A stretch of 64,000 nt of DNA from Butyriboletus loyo. Taxonomy: Eukaryota > Basidiomycota > Agaricomycetes > Boletales > Boletaceae. A program made the position numbers and the translations under genes. The stretch lies in contig JBBPSI010000094.1 in assembly GCA_038093515.1 (NCBI GenBank), positions 1 to 64,000 on the forward strand, read 5' to 3'. The notes beneath the pieces were generated by a model that was given only the letters and a program-made list of their open reading frames with translations, was not told the origin of the DNA and made no database searches. Below, piece by piece: positions 62,601-64,000 of the stretch. The stretch's first letter is position 1. Every line of letters begins with the position of its first letter.

Positions 62601-63366
62601 AGCTACCTACGAACCGCACGTTTGGAGTTCATTTGTGTTCGTAACGACGGACTTTCAGGAGACCGTCCGCTCGTCAGGAGAGTTAGACGAGTACTTGCGT
62701 CCTGTTCAGTGGGTTGTTTCCGTGAAAAGATATGGCATTGAGGTGCTCGTCATTTTGAGCCCTTATGAAGCCACCCACTTGATATCAGATATCAGAAGGA
62801 GCGACGTTGTCCACCTTCATGTATACACACCCCGAGTTATCGGATCGATGAAACCATGCGACAACCTTGACTTGTACAGCACCCCCACCGTCCCCACTGG
62901 GTGGACTTCCCCTCGGCTTCTTATGGATCAAGTGAACGTGTTTGCTGGGCAGCTATACCTGAAGGACTACGAGACGTACATCCGACTGTGTCGTTTTCTT
63001 TGCGTGTATGCAAGGGACTCGCAAGGCGAAGAGGGGATTGAGGTTGGGTCTGATGGGTTCATCTCCCCGAGGAATCGTCCAAGACATCTGCGCACCATGC
63101 ACACATTCCAAAATTCGCCCATGACTTCGGTGAAGACATTGATGACCCTGCGTAGGAAAGGGATGCGCTTTGCACTGACGCACATGGGGAAACTTCTCGA
63201 TGGACGGCTACTTTTTGAAGACGACTTCCATGGTCGTGACGAGGTGCGTTTCAATGATTTACCTCTTGGTTGGCAGTCCGGGGTGATTGACGATTCGGAA
63301 TGTTACTATTGTCCAGAATGTGAAGAATGCAATGATGGTGAAGTAGGGCTTGAATTTGATTCGTAG
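53684..63366 (+). CDS. Giant DUF3638-type protein, copy C (SecA-like motor motifs)
   Basis: Seven exons: 53684-53978, 54026-57069, 57120-57194, 57253-59901, 59961-61371, 61429-61944, 62000-63366. Exon sum is 9,357 nt, giving 3,118 aa with no stop; the six introns are 47-59 bp, GT/AG, at the same places as in copy A. The N-terminal region begins MSHSVLDHGDIRT. A charged coiled coil lies near residues 565-605. Motor-like motifs are GEGKS at about 2055-2059, LDESDEIL near 2184-2191, a sensor-like LLDVGAQMLD near 2564, RGTDIKF near 2636 and QGCMRMRKLG at 2663-2672. Their order and wording resemble SecA (GEGKT, DEVDSIL, GRGTDI, Q-GR-GRxG). The tail has a CxxCxxC (YYCPECEEC) that copy A lacks. Fungal relatives are annotated as ubiquitinyl hydrolase or DUF3638; biochemical function is unproven. 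Confidence 0.87.
58195..58945 (+). repeat. Near-identical tract shared with copy A (7,536-8,280)
   Basis: In this part of exon 4 the two giant genes are almost identical. Just before about 58,170 and after about 58,950 substitutions become frequent. This is the copy C partner of the probable gene-conversion tract. Confidence 0.7.
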
Positions 63367-63875
63367 ATGATTTTCCTGGTTGTATAGATCCTTCGAGCGT
63401 ACCTCTTTTTGTAAATGTCCTATTATCTTTACGAGTCCTTGAAGTCACTTGGGCTGATCGGATTCAGCAGTCGGAAACCAACTTGTTGAATCGCGGCTCC
63501 GTCGCTTCATCATGCATATTCAACTTGTCTCGACAGTTCGACTCTTTGGTCTGCCCACTACGAGACACTCACTGGTACATACCCGGGTACCTTCCAATCC
63601 AAGATGGTGATACGAAATACTCAGCCAATTCAACCCGGAGTATGGACGGGCTGCGTCTGAATTAGATTGTCCTTGGTGAACACGAAGTTACTACTAGCTT
63701 ATATTGTTCCAAACGTCCATTGACCCAAGCCCAATCTCCAGCCCGATTCAAGTAGCCCAATGTATACGACTCAAAATATCTCACTGGAGTACATTATCAT
63801 TCGTATCTTTTGTGGGGCCCCTCCGGTTCCCTGGGGAGGACGGTCACTCTCTTTCAGGCGAGCAGGCACACGTAG
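63367..63875. other. Copy C 3' flank and start of the next tandem unit
   Basis: No complete gene is present. From about 63,460 the sequence repeats that from about 49,690, marking the start of another repeat unit. Confidence 0.6.
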
Positions 63876-64000
63876 ATGTTCGCGCGTTCCTCATTCGTGC
63901 TCAAAATGCGAAGCAGCAGGACTCGACGTTGCATTCAGCCTTTGAGGCATCCCCGCAGGCAAGCTCCGTGATTATGATGCGGGGAAAGCTCATATGTTCG
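63876..64000 (+). pseudogene. Giant DUF3638-type gene, copy D (start only, cut by window end)
   Basis: The segment after GTAG reads (D)VRAFLIRAQNAKQQDS and later FEASPQASSV then MRGKLICS. It matches exon 2 of copies A and C (RALLIRAQNAAVV, FEVSPKAEDV, QGKLICS) and stays in frame to the window end. Exon 1 is mostly absent: only a short GEQAH-like remnant lies just upstream, so the copy is probably 5'-truncated. Whether the rest is intact lies beyond the window. Confidence 0.65.

Larger units (their letters stand above)
52105..63370 (+). repeat. Segmental duplication arm 2 (TAH18 fragment + giant gene C)
   Basis: This is the inverted partner of 3,180-14,566. Gene order is preserved, the TAH18 part has decayed and the giant gene is intact. 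Confidence 0.85.

Noticed and set aside
3183..63366. Functional ubiquitin cluster (giant 'ubiquitinyl hydrolase', RAD6, UBP6)
   Set aside because: RAD6 and UBP6 lie among unrelated housekeeping genes, and the giant protein shows motor rather than clear protease motifs; co-location is most likely chance.
1..64000. CRISPR arrays, rRNA and tRNA genes
   Set aside because: No regularly spaced repeats and no convincing tRNA A/B box pairs or rRNA segments were seen; a GGTTCGAA near 39,034 is inside the LCL3 coding sequence.

Overview
The window reads as nuclear DNA of a filamentous basidiomycete. Genes are packed on both strands and cut by many short introns of about 45-70 bp with GT/AG ends. Recognisable proteins are eukaryotic and fungal (TAH18, AP-1 beta adaptin, OPI3, RAD6, LCL3, UBP6, ASF1, a RasGEF, a GH30 glycanase). 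The gene set and the giant DUF3638-type proteins suggest an Agaricomycete, possibly of the Rhizoctonia/Ceratobasidium group; that placement is an inference.

Layout. 1-3,180: mobile-element debris, comprising a gag-like zinc-knuckle reading frame, a polypurine tract and a 3' LTR, then a truncated Tc1/mariner copy on the minus strand. 3,183-12,791 (minus): giant gene copy A, 7 exons, 3,093 aa. 13,598-15,866 (minus): intact TAH18. 16,025-18,642: AP-1 beta adaptin. 19,563-21,810: secreted GH30. 22.4-27.0 kb: a diverged tandem duplication, each half carrying one 35-aa metallothionein-like gene with three tiny exons. 28.0-32.8 kb: PAP2 phosphatase, OPI3, an SDR and RAD6. 32.8-36.9 kb: no supportable gene. 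36.9-49.5 kb: a Ser/Thr-rich secreted or GPI-like protein, LCL3, a BAP31-like protein, UBP6, ASF1 and a large RasGEF. 49.7-64.0 kb: a second giant-gene district on the plus strand. It holds a wrecked copy B, a TAH18 fragment, an intact copy C (7 exons, 3,118 aa) and the start of copy D running off the window end.

The most interesting content is the giant-gene family. Copies A and C form an inverted duplication whose arms are about 11 kb, flanking a roughly 37 kb core of mostly housekeeping genes. The duplicated block includes the 3' part of TAH18. Copies B, C and D belong to a tandem repeat of about 13.8 kb. A near-identical tract of about 750 bp inside otherwise diverged A and C looks like recent gene conversion. 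The C-terminal third of the giant protein carries motifs that I read as a SecA/DEAD-like motor: GEGKS, DESDE, RGTDIKF and QGCMRMR. The family is usually named 'ubiquitinyl hydrolase' or DUF3638 in fungal annotation; the motor reading is mine and is testable.

All exon models come from reading splice sites and frame by eye. Exon sums for A, C, RAD6 and both metallothioneins are exact multiples of three; the other multi-exon genes were traced less exhaustively.
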